The notes below the pieces were generated by a model. The model was not told where the DNA came from and made no database searches. It saw nothing but the letters and a program-made list of their open reading frames with translations. Made by a program: the position numbers and the translations under genes. A DNA stretch of 6,957 nucleotides from Chloroflexota bacterium (GTDB taxonomy: Bacteria > Chloroflexota > Anaerolineae > JACRMK01). Shown in pieces: positions 6,571 through 6,957 of this stretch (the stretch's first letter is position 1; each line of letters begins with the position of its first letter). Location of the stretch: assembly GCA_016200765.1 (NCBI GenBank), contig JACQEC010000273.1, positions 1 through 6,957 on the forward strand. Direction: 5' to 3'.

Positions 6571-6957
6571 CTATTTCTCCGTCAATCCTCCGGACCAGCG
6601 GGGCAAAAGCCACACGATGACGACACCCAACAAGACCCTGAATAGGATGCTGGGGACTGACGCTATGTTCACAAGGTCGCTCAAGTACGCATGCAAGTCA
6701 ACCGCCGAGCTAAGAAACATATAGCCTGCAAGACCCATCAGCACCCTTCGATAAACGAATGAATCACTCCGTTGTCGCACAGCCCAAGCCATTGGAATCA
6801 ATGCGACGAAAGCCGCCGCAAGCCTTCGCACCAAGAAATCCATCTGGGCATTACTCGTAATGCCCACAATCTTCAGCATGCCGGATGGAAAGATGAAATA
6901 TCCGAGAGCCGAAACGGCAAAGAGAAAAACAACGAAGGTGAGGACAACTTTATGAAC
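6571..6957 (-). CDS. Small four-helix membrane protein, 5' end off window
   Basis: The frame has a TAG at 6571-6573 and stays open to the right edge, giving 128 residues in view. An ATG at 6879 exists, but the 26 codons before it encode a convincing membrane helix (KVVLTFVVFLFAVSALGYFI) and then FPSGML. The real start therefore lies at or beyond 6957, and an annotation starting at 6879 would lose the first helix. Three more hydrophobic segments follow, near in-window residues 41-60, 70-90 and 104-120, with RR and RQR loops between them. The layout (helix, FP, small loop, then three helices, about 130 residues) fits a common class of small uncharacterised bacterial membrane proteins. No catalytic residues are evident. 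It is the first visible gene of the minus-strand run and is followed after 2 nt by the YdhG-like gene. Confidence 0.85.
   Translation of the reverse strand, partial: VHKVVLTFVVFLFAVSALGYFIFPSGMLKIVGITSNAQMDFLVRRLAAAFVALIPMAWAVRQRSDSFVYRRVLMGLAGYMFLSSAVDLHAYLSDLVNIASVPSILFRVLLGVVIVWLLPRWSGGLTEK
6577..6580 (-). promoter_or_regulatory. Shine-Dalgarno sequence deciding the YdhG-like start
   Basis: GGAG on the minus strand lies 8 nt before the ATG at 6568, inside the last codons (Thr-Glu) of the upstream membrane gene. It is the clearest ribosome binding site in the window and favours the 126-residue start over the 141-residue one at 6613. Its position inside the preceding gene supports coupled translation. 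Confidence 0.75.

Noticed and set aside
6569..6613. Upstream start at 6613 for the YdhG-like gene
   Set aside because: It would overlap the membrane gene by about 43 bp and lacks a good ribosome binding site, whereas the ATG at 6568 has GGAG at 8 nt.
6317..6724. Plus-strand open frame of 135 codons opposite the YdhG-like gene
   Set aside because: It runs antisense to two supported minus-strand genes, crosses their junction and shows no domain.
6571..6879. Membrane protein starting at the internal ATG at 6879
   Set aside because: The frame is open for 26 more codons to the window edge and these encode a typical first membrane helix, so the start at 6879 is probably internal.

Overview
The window looks like a chromosomal segment of a GC-rich environmental bacterium, most likely Chloroflexota (Anaerolineae or Chloroflexia type). 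The assignment is an inference. It rests on a secreted protein ending in LYLPTILK (a C-terminal pattern I recall from secreted Chloroflexota proteins), a degenerate phosphatase-like/beta-propeller membrane protein, a fused membrane/spermidine-synthase-like protein, and intergenic spacers filled with heptanucleotide repeats. No rRNA, tRNA, CRISPR array, transposase or phage gene is visible.

Layout, left to right. (1) Positions 1-1181, plus strand: the 3' part of a large secreted protein, probably beta-propeller-like, cut by the left edge. (2) Positions 1182-1484: a spacer with three copies of a roughly 21-bp GC-rich repeat in +/-/+ orientation, followed by a plausible promoter very close to the next start codon. 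(3) Positions 1485-3701, plus strand: a 738-residue protein with a degenerate PP2C-phosphatase-like N-terminus, a proline/arginine-rich linker, hydrophobic segments and a C-terminal NHL-like propeller. (4) Positions 3702-3874: a heptanucleotide array of 18 direct units preceded by about five inverted units, which runs almost to the start codon of the next gene. (5) Positions 3875-5386, plus strand: an integral-membrane protein with a C-terminal spermidine-synthase-like domain. (6) Positions 5387-5501: an AT-rich hairpin between convergent genes, also built of heptads. (7) Positions 5502-6957, minus strand: three genes in one direction. In transcription order these are a small membrane protein cut by the right edge, a YdhG/DUF1801 protein starting 2 nt after it, and an Icc-like metallophosphoesterase after a 38-nt gap.

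The plus-strand genes share a theme of envelope and membrane proteins, but nothing shows that they form one pathway. The minus-strand genes are spaced like an operon. The first two of these are noticeably less GC-rich (about 50% in hand-counted lines) than the rest (about 65%), which could mean separate ancestry. I do not see a defence system or an obvious new multi-gene system. The most unusual things here are the two heptad-repeat spacers with the same inverted-then-direct design, and the apparent pseudo-phosphatase tethered to a propeller.
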